From Puteibacter caeruleilacunae (GTDB lineage: Bacteria; Bacteroidota; Bacteroidia; Bacteroidales; Prolixibacteraceae): a DNA stretch of 64,000 nt. Each line of letters opens with the position of its first letter. Position 1 is the stretch's first letter. This document shows positions 1 through 6,656 of this stretch, one piece after another. A program made the position numbers and the translations under genes. The stretch spans positions 124,001 to 188,000 of the forward strand of contig SJCO01000014.1 of the NCBI GenBank assembly GCA_005217565.1, written 5' to 3'. The notes beneath the pieces were generated by a model. The model saw only the letters and a list, made by a program, of their open reading frames with translations. It ran no database searches and was not told the origin of the DNA.

Positions 1-28
1 TTGTGTAGTTGCTAAACTTCACCATATA

Positions 29-72
29 GGAAATCCACGGTGTGCTGTAAATGTGGATTTCTTATCTTTTTT
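29..72 (+). terminator. Rho-independent terminator of an upstream gene
   Basis: A 9-bp perfect stem, GAAATCCAC (30-38) against GTGGATTTC (53-61), is followed by TTATCTTTTTTT. It would end a gene lying to the left of the window. Confidence 0.75.
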
Positions 73-166
73 TCAGGAATTTACTAACTTAACGCCTGAT
101 AAGCAAGAAGAGTATTCCTGTAATATCTTCTTTTTTTAAATCTCAGAAAGCAAATATAACAAAGAA

Positions 167-1024
167 ATGAGAACCATTCTATTATTAGCTGTTGTTTTAA
201 GCCTATTCACAGCATGTCAAGAAGAAACTAAAATGCTGATTGCCGGATCAGGATTCAAAAAAATTGTAGAAATTGATCGCGCTACCAAGCAAGTGCTTTG
301 GGAACATCCATTGCAAAATGGTGATGAGTGTAATCAGGTGGCTTACACAAAAGACGGAAATGTTTTTTATAGTCATAAGAAAGGCGCGTCGTTAGTAAAT
401 AAAAATCATGATGTATTATGGCATCTTGATGTAGAAGAAGGATGTGAAATTCAGTCTGCTTCTATTACAAAAGAGGGTAACTTACTTGTTGGACAATGTG
501 GTAACCCAACTAAGATATTTGAATATTCCCCAAAAGGAGAAAAGCTTGCCGAAATTCAATTTAATATGGCTCAGAAACGTCCACACGGACAGTTCCGAAG
601 AGTTATGAAGTATGCTCCTAATCAATACTACGTGGTTTCTCTACGTGGAGAGATTCTTAAATTAGATGGCGAAGGTAATTTGCTTGATACTTATACTGTA
701 GGTAAGCGTTGTTTCGATTTTACTATTGTAAACGATTCAAAATGGATTGTATCATATGGCGATGGACACGCATTTGGTGTCTTTAATCCTGAAACAAGGA
801 AGGTTGAAAAAACAATCACCAATGATGATATGAAAGGATTTAAGCTGAAATATGCAGGAGATGTTGAAGCAGTTAATGGATCTCTATTCCTTGCCAACTG
901 GGGTGGACATGCTCGTGGTACTGAGCCTCAGCCTCAAATCTTTGAATTTGATAAAGACTTTAACATTGTTTGGTCTTTCCAAAATAACGAACTTGGTAAT
1001 ATATCTGCAATTTGTTTGAAATAA
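167..1024 (+). CDS. Beta-propeller lipoprotein (PQQ/NHL-like)
   Basis: The 285-residue product starts with a lipoprotein signal ending in a lipobox (LFTAC, Cys17), so it is probably anchored to the outer or inner membrane. The rest contains repeated short strands with patterns such as VLWEHPL, VLWHLDV and IVWSF, each preceded by Asp/Gly turns, as in PQQ-like or NHL-like beta-propellers. No catalytic motif is visible, so a binding or scaffold role is more likely than an enzymatic one. It sits alone between two terminators (29-72 and 1072-1107) and is therefore probably monocistronic. The ligand is unknown. The signal peptide fixes the start codon well. Confidence 0.75.
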   Translation: MRTILLLAVVLSLFTACQEETKMLIAGSGFKKIVEIDRATKQVLWEHPLQNGDECNQVAYTKDGNVFYSHKKGASLVNKNHDVLWHLDVEEGCEIQSASITKEGNLLVGQCGNPTKIFEYSPKGEKLAEIQFNMAQKRPHGQFRRVMKYAPNQYYVVSLRGEILKLDGEGNLLDTYTVGKRCFDFTIVNDSKWIVSYGDGHAFGVFNPETRKVEKTITNDDMKGFKLKYAGDVEAVNGSLFLANWGGHARGTEPQPQIFEFDKDFNIVWSFQNNELGNISAICLK

Positions 1025-1071
1025 TCGTTTTATTTACCAAGCGGATATCATTAATCCGACTGTAATGCAGG

Positions 1072-1107
1072 AAGCCTTGTTAGCATACGCTACAAGGCTT
1101 TTTTTAT
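1072..1107 (+). terminator. Rho-independent terminator after the propeller lipoprotein
   Basis: AAGCCTTGT (1072-1080) pairs with ACAAGGCTT (1092-1100), followed by a T-run. It also lies just beyond the 3' end of the convergent flavin-binding gene and may serve both strands. Confidence 0.8.
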
Positions 1108-1109
1108 CC

Positions 1110-1553
1110 CTAATAAGTTTCTACTTCGCGGTGCCCCATTCCTTGAGTGGAATCAATCCAAATGCCTTCTACTGGCTCAACCTTCACGAATTTAAGTTGC
1201 TGTGCAAATTCTGGTGGAAATGCCTGCACTTGTGGAAATTTACTTAAGTACGATTCCATAATACGTGCTAATTCAGCTGGATCTTCTACAAACGATGCTG
1301 TTCCTGTCATCTGAATTCCTTGAATTTGCGACCAGTCCTGGTAGTCTTCATCTACTGTATATGCTACAGCTGGATTGTTCGCAATGTTTTGCATCTTACG
1401 CATCTGTGGATGTGATGCAAAATATACAGTGTTTCCTTCTGAAACATATTCAACCGAGTGGGCTAGTGGTTTGCCCTCAGGTGTAACTGTTGCTAATGTC
1501 ATCAAGCCATGGTCGGCAAGGTATTTTTCAATTTTTGAGAATGTTGATGTCAT
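1110..1553 (-). CDS. Pyridoxamine 5'-phosphate oxidase-like flavin-binding protein
   Basis: This 147-residue protein has the FMN-binding split-barrel pattern: an N-terminal LMTLATVTPEGKPLAHSVEY strand pair, a central VYFASHPQMRKMQNIANNP segment, and a C-terminal strand ending in a GHREVETY tail. It is about the usual length for the small PNPOx-like family, whose members bind FMN or F420 and act as oxidoreductases or haem-handling proteins. It is not the vitamin B6 oxidase itself, which is encoded at 3365-4009. Its start codon overlaps the stop of the upstream TetR gene in an ATGA arrangement, so the two are translationally coupled. The regulator probably controls this enzyme; the inducer is unknown. 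Confidence 0.8.
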   Translation of the reverse strand: MTSTFSKIEKYLADHGLMTLATVTPEGKPLAHSVEYVSEGNTVYFASHPQMRKMQNIANNPAVAYTVDEDYQDWSQIQGIQMTGTASFVEDPAELARIMESYLSKFPQVQAFPPEFAQQLKFVKVEPVEGIWIDSTQGMGHREVETY

Positions 1554-2116
1554 AATGTACTGTTTAGTAAATTACTAAATATGATTTTATTAAATGTTTT
1601 TATGGGTTCATTACTTCGCTGTAGCTTCATTTGCATAATACAGCCTTCCCAGCTAAATAGAATAAATTGTGCCAATTCTCCTGTATTGTCATCTGTAGAC
1701 TGATTAGAGGAGGCTATTTTCTCTTGAATGCGCGTGGTAAGCGAATTAAAAGAATCTAACAGTGCTTGTCGGAATATCTCTTCGTCATCGGCTAACTCTA
1801 ATGCCATATTGCCTAACGGACATCCTCCTTGATATTCTGATTGATGGAAGAATTCAAGAAATTCAGTGAAAAACCGCTGAAGTCCGTCGAGTGGGGACAA
1901 GGATGACTGCGTAATACGTTCAAATTCGCTTGTAACGTGTTTACTGAAGAATTCAATTACTGCTAATCCAAAGTCCTGTTTACTCTTAAAATAGAAGTAA
2001 AACGATCCTTTGGGGATCTTCACTTCATCAAGAATCTCCTTGATTCCTGTGTTGTGATAACCTTTGCGATGTATAATCATCGCACCTTTTTGTATTATTT
2101 CTTCTCTTTTTGACAT
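1550..2116 (-). CDS. TetR/AcrR family transcriptional regulator
   Basis: The 188-residue product has a classic TetR N-terminal helix-turn-helix around residues 25-50 (GIKEILDEVKIPKGSFYFYF then KSKQDFG). The C-terminal all-helical half would bind a ligand and dimerise, but it gives no clue to the ligand. The gene is first in a two-gene unit with the PNPOx-like protein and overlaps it by four bases. By analogy with similar pairs, it probably represses its own operon and is released by a toxic or redox-active small molecule; that part is inference. Confidence 0.88.
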   Translation of the reverse strand: MSKREEIIQKGAMIIHRKGYHNTGIKEILDEVKIPKGSFYFYFKSKQDFGLAVIEFFSKHVTSEFERITQSSLSPLDGLQRFFTEFLEFFHQSEYQGGCPLGNMALELADDEEIFRQALLDSFNSLTTRIQEKIASSNQSTDDNTGELAQFILFSWEGCIMQMKLQRSNEPIKTFNKIIFSNLLNSTL

Positions 2117-2308
2117 AATTCTAATAGACCGGTCGTCTACAAATATGCACGCTTTTATTGAACTGACAAAAAAAATGCATTTTTTTTCAAAAAAAGTGAG
2201 ATTAATGAGGATTGACGGAAATTGCTGAGCGTTAAAAAGTTTGTGTCAACTTGTGAAAATATTGGGCTTGTTTATCCCTGTTTTTCGTCCGGTTTTTTTG
2301 CTCAGGTG

Positions 2309-2338
2309 TTTGAGGTGAACAAATTTTTTATACATTTG
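2309..2338 (+). promoter_or_regulatory. Bacteroidota-type promoter of tRNA-Thr
   Basis: TTTG at 2309-2312 and TACATTTG (a TAnnTTTG -7 element) at 2331-2338 lie just upstream of the tRNA, giving a start site about 18-20 bases before the mature 5' end. Confidence 0.7.
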
Positions 2339-2362
2339 CAACGCGTTTGAGAAACGCTGCAA

Positions 2363-2434
2363 GCCGGAGTAGCTCAGGGGTAGAGCGCTTCCTTGGTAAG
2401 GAAGAGGTCACGAGTTCAAATCTCGTCTTTGGCT
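2363..2434 (+). tRNA. tRNA-Thr (anticodon GGT)
   Basis: The 72-base cloverleaf is complete: acceptor GCCGGAG (2363-2369) with CTTTGGC (2427-2433), D stem GCTC/GAGC, anticodon stem CTTCC/GGAAG with loop TTGGTAA (anticodon GGT at 2395-2397), and T stem ACGAG/CTCGT. The acceptor stem has two G-U pairs. The 3' CCA is not encoded. The tRNA is single, with its own promoter and terminator. Confidence 0.95.
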
Positions 2435-2439
2435 CAAAA

Positions 2440-2468
2440 AAGGTCAGTAATTACTACTGACCTTTTTT
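2440..2468 (+). terminator. Terminator after tRNA-Thr, probably bidirectional
   Basis: AGGTCAGTA (2441-2449) pairs with TACTGACCT (2455-2463), flanked by A-run and T-run, so it can serve both the tRNA and the convergent thioredoxin-like gene ending at 2474. Confidence 0.85.
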
Positions 2469-2473
2469 TATAA

Positions 2474-3076
2474 TCATTTGTTTAATTTTCGCTTAATACT
2501 ACATCCAACAGGTGGTGTTTCTTTCATCTTTATCATTTCTCCTTTCGAAACACTTACAATGGCATCTCTTAGGTAGTTTTTCGTAACTTTTGTTGCTTTT
2601 TGAGCATGATCGTCAATCGCTCCTTTATAAACCAGTTTTCCTTCTTTGTCAAACAAGAATACATGTGGTGTTGTTTTGGCTCCAAATGCATTTGCTAGCT
2701 TACTGTCCTTATCTACGAGATATGGGAACGTATAGCCTTTCTTTTTGGCGTGTTCCTGCATCTTCTCGTACGAGTCGGCACCATTGCGTTTTGCATAATT
2801 CGAATTTAGCACAGCCATACCTACATTTGATTTTGCTGCAACTTTTGCAATCGAGTGGTACCTGTCTTCCCACATTAGCACATACGGACATGTATTGCAC
2901 GAGAAAATAACTACGAGGCCATTGTCTTTCATAACGTCATTCAGACTGACATCTTGCTTGGTTACACACTTCATCTTTACTTCTGCCATTGGGGCTTTAG
3001 CTCCAATATCCAGCTCCTGGGCTGTACTCTGTGTTATCATTCCTATGAATAGGAACATTGCTGTTAGTATCTTCAT
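2474..3076 (-). CDS. Secreted thioredoxin-like (redoxin) protein
   Basis: The 200-residue product begins with a signal peptide (cleavage near ITQSTAQ-E) and carries a thioredoxin fold typical of the AhpC/TSA-redoxin group. The redox-active pair is Cys60-Asn-Thr-Cys63 followed by Pro (FSCNTCPY), the cis-proline strand is KTTPHVFLFD, and a glycine-rich EGKLVYKGAID strand follows. A further Cys near the C-terminus (PPVGCSIK) is outside the classical motif. It probably reduces or isomerises disulfides, or reduces peroxides, in the periplasm. It stands alone, convergent with the tRNA. Confidence 0.82.
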   Translation of the reverse strand: MKILTAMFLFIGMITQSTAQELDIGAKAPMAEVKMKCVTKQDVSLNDVMKDNGLVVIFSCNTCPYVLMWEDRYHSIAKVAAKSNVGMAVLNSNYAKRNGADSYEKMQEHAKKKGYTFPYLVDKDSKLANAFGAKTTPHVFLFDKEGKLVYKGAIDDHAQKATKVTKNYLRDAIVSVSKGEMIKMKETPPVGCSIKRKLNK

Positions 3077-3277
3077 GTTATTACAAGATTTTTGGATTAT
3101 TAATATTTTAAGATTACCCGATCGTATCGCTACCTTAACTATATAACTACTAACATAGTCAACTAGTTGATTGTTTGCTTAATATAAAAGTGTAAATCTA
3201 ATGAACAGAGGTTTATAGCTTTTGTTATGTATTATGCGGATAAGCTAATTGTCATGTTTGGTGACGATGCTTAACCA

Positions 3278-3364
3278 TCTATTCGGTTAAACCGGAAATC
3301 GAATAGTCTAATAGTCAAAAAATCTAGAAGTCTAATAATCTAAAAATCTAAAAATCCTCAAAAG
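3278..3364 (+). promoter_or_regulatory. AT-rich leader with AATC repeats before pdxH
   Basis: CTATTCG (3278-3284) and CGAATAG (about 3299-3305) form an inverted repeat. It is followed by iterated units of the type AGTCTAATAATC and AAAAATCT running up to the start codon. Closely similar runs precede the starts at 30381, 31287, 43411 and 51083, so this is a recurring leader and not random AT-rich sequence. Function unknown. Confidence 0.5.
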
Positions 3365-4009
3365 ATGATGAAAGATCTCAGAAACGTAAGAAATGAATAT
3401 AAGCAAAAGCCGCTGGATGAACACATGATGGATACCAATCCAATGGATGAGTTCCATAAATGGTTTGAGCTGGTATTAGAGTCGCATGTGTATGAACCTA
3501 CTGCTATGGTGTTGTCGACTATAGGTAATGATGGCTTCCCTGAAAGTAGAATTGTTTTGTTGAAGGAATTGAGAGACGATGGATTTGTGTTTTATACCAA
3601 TTACGATAGTGCTAAAGGAAATCAAATTGAAAAGAATAATAAGGTAGGATTAAACTTCTTCTGGTCGACATTAGAGCGGCAGGTACGGGTGACTGGTTGC
3701 ATTGAGAAGATCTCAGAGGAAGATTCAGACGCTTATTATGATAGTCGTCCGTATTCAAGTCAGGTTACAGCCTGGGCTTCTCCTCAAAGTCGGAGAGTAG
3801 AAAATCGTGCTTTTTTAGTGAATGAGGCTACCCGTTATCGTGAAAAATTTCATCCTGTAGGAATACCTCGACCTCAGTTCTGGGGTGGCTACATCATCAA
3901 GCCTGAAAAGGTAGAGTTTTGGCAGGGTAGAGGCGACCGACTGCATGATAGGATTGTGTATGAAAAGAAGCGTGAAGGCATCTGGAAGACCTATCGCTTA
4001 GCTCCTTAA
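3365..4009 (+). CDS. pdxH: Pyridoxine/pyridoxamine 5'-phosphate oxidase
   Basis: This 214-residue protein matches PdxH in length and layout. It oxidises pyridoxine 5'-phosphate or pyridoxamine 5'-phosphate to pyridoxal 5'-phosphate using FMN and oxygen, the last step of B6 synthesis and salvage. Visible family marks are the FMN-binding SRIVLLKELRDDGFVFYTNY region, the AKGNQIEKN loop, WSTLERQVRVTG, and the C-terminal VEFWQGRGDRLHDRIVYEK ending in the conserved RLAP. The next codon (3368) is also ATG, so the true start may be one residue later. It is monocistronic, behind an unusual repeat-rich leader. Confidence 0.95.
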   Translation: MMKDLRNVRNEYKQKPLDEHMMDTNPMDEFHKWFELVLESHVYEPTAMVLSTIGNDGFPESRIVLLKELRDDGFVFYTNYDSAKGNQIEKNNKVGLNFFWSTLERQVRVTGCIEKISEEDSDAYYDSRPYSSQVTAWASPQSRRVENRAFLVNEATRYREKFHPVGIPRPQFWGGYIIKPEKVEFWQGRGDRLHDRIVYEKKREGIWKTYRLAP

Positions 4010-4032
4010 ATAACTGTTTCTGTTGCGAATGT

Positions 4033-4063
4033 TTTGATTGTGAACATATGTTCATTATATTTG
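4033..4063 (+). promoter_or_regulatory. Promoter with a palindromic operator, very short leader
   Basis: TTTG (4033-4036) and TATATTTG (4056-4063) are 19 bases apart, a textbook Bacteroidota promoter. The spacer contains a perfect 14-bp palindrome TGAACATATGTTCA (4041-4054). The ATG at 4071 is only 7 bases beyond the -7 box, so the transcript should be leaderless or nearly so. The palindrome position suggests repression by steric block. Confidence 0.7.
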
Positions 4064-4070
4064 CAGCGCT

Positions 4071-4592
4071 ATGCCGAGGAGAAAGAAGTTTAGGAAAATG
4101 TGTAATCCACCAAAAATGCATGGGTTTATGCCTTTTGGTGTTGTAAGTGAGAAGAAGGAACACTTGGCGTTGCTTTTTGAGGAATGGGAAGCTATTCGGT
4201 TATTAGATCATATTGGTTTAAACCAGGCGAAAGCTGCTGAACATTTGAATGTTTCGAGGCCTACGTTGACCAGGATATATGATAAAGCACGGAAAACTAT
4301 TGCAAAATCATTGGTTGAGGGAATCCCTTTTTACATAGAAGGGGGAGAAGTCGAGTTTACTGATCATTGGATGATTTGTGAGTCATGTTTTAAACGTTTC
4401 CAATGGAACAAGGGCAAGAAAATTTGTCCTGAATGTGAGTCATCAAAGATTAAGCCTGTGATTGAAACAATTCCAGCACTGCAGGTGAAAGAGGTTGCTG
4501 AGGATTACTGTAAATGTCCAAAGAAGGACAAGGAAAGTTGTAAACAGAAAGACTGCCAGTGTTTTTACAGGAGAAACGTAGAAATTAGTTAA
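4071..4592 (+). CDS. DUF134 family DNA-binding protein with zinc-ribbon tail
   Basis: The first 100 residues match the DUF134 family: an RRKKFRKM basic start, FMPFGV, a LFEEWEAIRLLDHIGLNQ segment, and a sigma-70 region-4-like helix-turn-helix (AAEHLNVSRPTLTRIYDKAR). The C-terminal part adds two CxxC pairs (CESC and CPEC) spaced like a zinc ribbon, then a Cys/Lys-rich tail (CKCPKKDKESCKQKDCQCF) with at least five more cysteines. DUF134 proteins commonly sit beside NifX/NafY-like FeMo-cofactor proteins, as here. A role as metal- or redox-responsive regulator of this pair is inference. Its promoter holds a perfect palindrome, suggesting autoregulation. The tail is longer than in a minimal DUF134 protein. 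Confidence 0.82.
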   Translation: MPRRKKFRKMCNPPKMHGFMPFGVVSEKKEHLALLFEEWEAIRLLDHIGLNQAKAAEHLNVSRPTLTRIYDKARKTIAKSLVEGIPFYIEGGEVEFTDHWMICESCFKRFQWNKGKKICPECESSKIKPVIETIPALQVKEVAEDYCKCPKKDKESCKQKDCQCFYRRNVEIS

Positions 4593-4609
4593 ATTTAATA
4601 GTAGAGATT

Positions 4610-5035
4610 ATGAAAATAGCAATCCCGACTAATGATCAAAAGACAATCAGTTCTCATTTTGGTAGAGCTGCCGGATTTATGATTATTACCGTTGAAGAAG
4701 GTAAAGTTAAAGAACAGAATTATGTAGAAAATAATGCTACCGGACATGCACAGGGGCTTCATAAATCTGAATTTTCAATGATTGTTAATGGAGAACATCA
4801 TCATCATGATCATGCCCGTGGTGAAGGTGAACATTCACATGAAAATATATTTAAAGCAATAGGAGATTGTAATCTTGTTATTGCACGTGGCATGGGTCGA
4901 CGATTAATGGTCGATTTTCAGTTAAAGAATGCAAAAGTTATTCTAACCAAAGAATCTCAAATCTCAACGGCCGTTCAAGCTTATCTTGAAGGCAATCTGG
5001 TGAGTGATGGGGAAGTTTGTTCACATCATCATTAG
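4610..5035 (+). CDS. NifX/NifB-C-like FeMo-cofactor family protein with His-rich insert
   Basis: The 141-residue product has the dinitrogenase iron-molybdenum cofactor fold: MKIAIPTNDQKTISSHFGRA at the N-terminus, a central phase ending in CNLVIARGMGRR, and ILTKESQISTAVQAYLEG near the end. Outside nitrogen fixers these proteins bind or carry metal clusters. A histidine-rich insert lies around residues 63-80 (EHHHHDHARGEGEHSHEN) and the protein ends CSHHH, so a metal-binding or storage property is plausible. It lies 17 bases after the DUF134 gene and is probably cotranscribed. No nif structural genes are present in the window, so a nitrogenase role is unlikely. Confidence 0.85.
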   Translation: MKIAIPTNDQKTISSHFGRAAGFMIITVEEGKVKEQNYVENNATGHAQGLHKSEFSMIVNGEHHHHDHARGEGEHSHENIFKAIGDCNLVIARGMGRRLMVDFQLKNAKVILTKESQISTAVQAYLEGNLVSDGEVCSHHH

Positions 5036-5049
5036 AATCAAAACTGTTG

Positions 5050-5083
5050 AAAAAAGGGAGGTCTGAAAAGGCTTCCCTTTTTC
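5050..5083 (+). terminator. Terminator after the DUF134/NifX-like pair
   Basis: AAAAAGGGAGG (5051-5061) pairs imperfectly with GCTTCCCTTTTT (5071-5082). It lies between convergent genes and is flanked by A and T runs on both sides. Confidence 0.65.
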
Positions 5084-5095
5084 AATGCTTTCATT

Positions 5096-6100
5096 TTATT
5101 CTGCTAACTTCATTTTTAAGGTCTCTTTGGCAAATGCGTATACTGCCTTTTTTACATCCTTCGCTGCTTTTGAATGGTGCGAGCTGGCAATAACATGTGC
5201 ATTGGCTTCAGGAAATGCAATTCTTCTTTTTAGATCCTCGGGCGTACTAAGTTGATCATACATTTCAAGCATGGCGCTTACTTTTACAACATCATCTTGT
5301 AATGTCTCTGACCGGTAGTAATATCCTAAAAACAGTGGGCATTTAACTTGTTGAAATGTCTCTTCTGTCATGGTTGCATCCATTAGTCGTTGAAGGTATA
5401 CAATGGCTTCTAATCGGTATTTACTATTCCAGTATTGAAGGTCTATTGGATCTGTATCGCCTTTGTCGCGGTAATCACTTCCGTAATTTAAACGAGCAAT
5501 GTTTAATCCCCATGGTCTTGATAGTAGTGGGGCCGCAGAATTGTTGATGGCTACATTTGGAGAAAAGAGTATTAAAGCATCAACCAAGCTGGGGAATTGT
5601 GCTGCTAGTTTGAGCGAAAGTGTTCCTCCTGTGGATGTACTCATAATAATAACCTTCTTTCCAAGCTTTCTTGCTACCACCAATGCTTCCTTCGCCGAAT
5701 CGTATAATTTATCCGGAGTCATGTCTATTAATGCATCGTCGGTGACGATTCCATGATCATGTAGTCGCGGTAGATAAGTATTACACTGAAAATCCTTTCC
5801 AAAGTCAACATTTAACGATTGTCCTTCATACCACGATGCCGAAAAACCATGCATATATAACAATACATATTCGGTAGGTTGCTTTAGTGAATCATTTGCC
5901 CATACAATACGTGCTTGGTTGTCTGGCTTGATATTAAAGTTCCCTTCTTTATCAGCAATCCATTGGTCTAATTGCTCAATAGAGGCAGAAACCGTTGGAA
6001 GCTGATCAGATAATATCGGTTTATCTGGTTTTGGACCAATCATATAAATGACTATTAGAATGATAAGTATTTGTAATATTCGAAGTCCTGCTTTTCGCAT
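5096..6100 (-). CDS. Membrane-anchored alpha/beta hydrolase
   Basis: The 334-residue product has an N-terminal hydrophobic segment (residues 7-22, LRILQILIILIVIYMIG) that is either a signal anchor or an uncleaved signal. The rest is an alpha/beta-hydrolase: the oxyanion motif YMHGFSASW (residues 82-90), a nucleophile elbow STSTGG with Ser156 as the likely nucleophile (the first glycine of GxSxG is replaced by serine), and a late histidine in NAHVIASSHHSK. It most resembles esterases or lysophospholipases (serine aminopeptidase S33 type). The substrate is unknown. It is convergent with the NifX-like gene and otherwise isolated. Confidence 0.8.
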   Translation of the reverse strand: MRKAGLRILQILIILIVIYMIGPKPDKPILSDQLPTVSASIEQLDQWIADKEGNFNIKPDNQARIVWANDSLKQPTEYVLLYMHGFSASWYEGQSLNVDFGKDFQCNTYLPRLHDHGIVTDDALIDMTPDKLYDSAKEALVVARKLGKKVIIMSTSTGGTLSLKLAAQFPSLVDALILFSPNVAINNSAAPLLSRPWGLNIARLNYGSDYRDKGDTDPIDLQYWNSKYRLEAIVYLQRLMDATMTEETFQQVKCPLFLGYYYRSETLQDDVVKVSAMLEMYDQLSTPEDLKRRIAFPEANAHVIASSHHSKAAKDVKKAVYAFAKETLKMKLAE

Positions 6101-6656
6101 TGCTATATTGATTAATAGTTTTCAGAATAATGTAATCAAGACTCGTTCCTTAAAATAACAAATTTTCTTGAATGTCTGATTCAAGCGATTGGTTTATTAT
6201 TAATATAGGTCTCGCTGTTGCCTTTTGAGTAATGATTACATGTAATTTTTGTTTGATTAATGAGTCGAAGATAAAAACAATGCTAATATGGTGCGAATTT
6301 TTAATCGTGAATTATACAATGATTGTCGCTTTTAAGGATAAGTTAACAGTAGAGTTTACCTTTGAGAGGAACAAAATATTTGGGGAATTTACGGTCTGAC
6401 GAAAGGTGTGCAGATGGTGTTGAATGCTGGTTTTTACGCTGTTATTTTAAGGTTTGTTTTGTAGAAATAAGAAGTGCTATACAGACTTACTTTAACCAAG
6501 GATGAATTAAAAATCAAGAAATTTTAAAAACGCAGACTACTATTGCCTCTAAAGCATAATTTTTTGAACCTATAAACGTGGCTTTTTATTATATTTGCGC
6601 CATAGAAATAAGTTGCAAACACAAATCTTTTACAATAATCATTTAATAACCCAGGT
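6101..6656. other. 556-base intergenic region containing the purL promoter
   Basis: The region separates divergent genes. TATATTTG at 6590-6597, with TTTG at 6563-6566 (spacing somewhat long), would start transcription about 50 bases before purL. I see no convincing ORF, riboswitch or repeat in the remaining 450 bases. Confidence 0.55.

Noticed and set aside
4610-5035. Evidence for nitrogen fixation
   Set aside because: The NifX-like family is widespread in non-fixers and no nif genes are present in the window.
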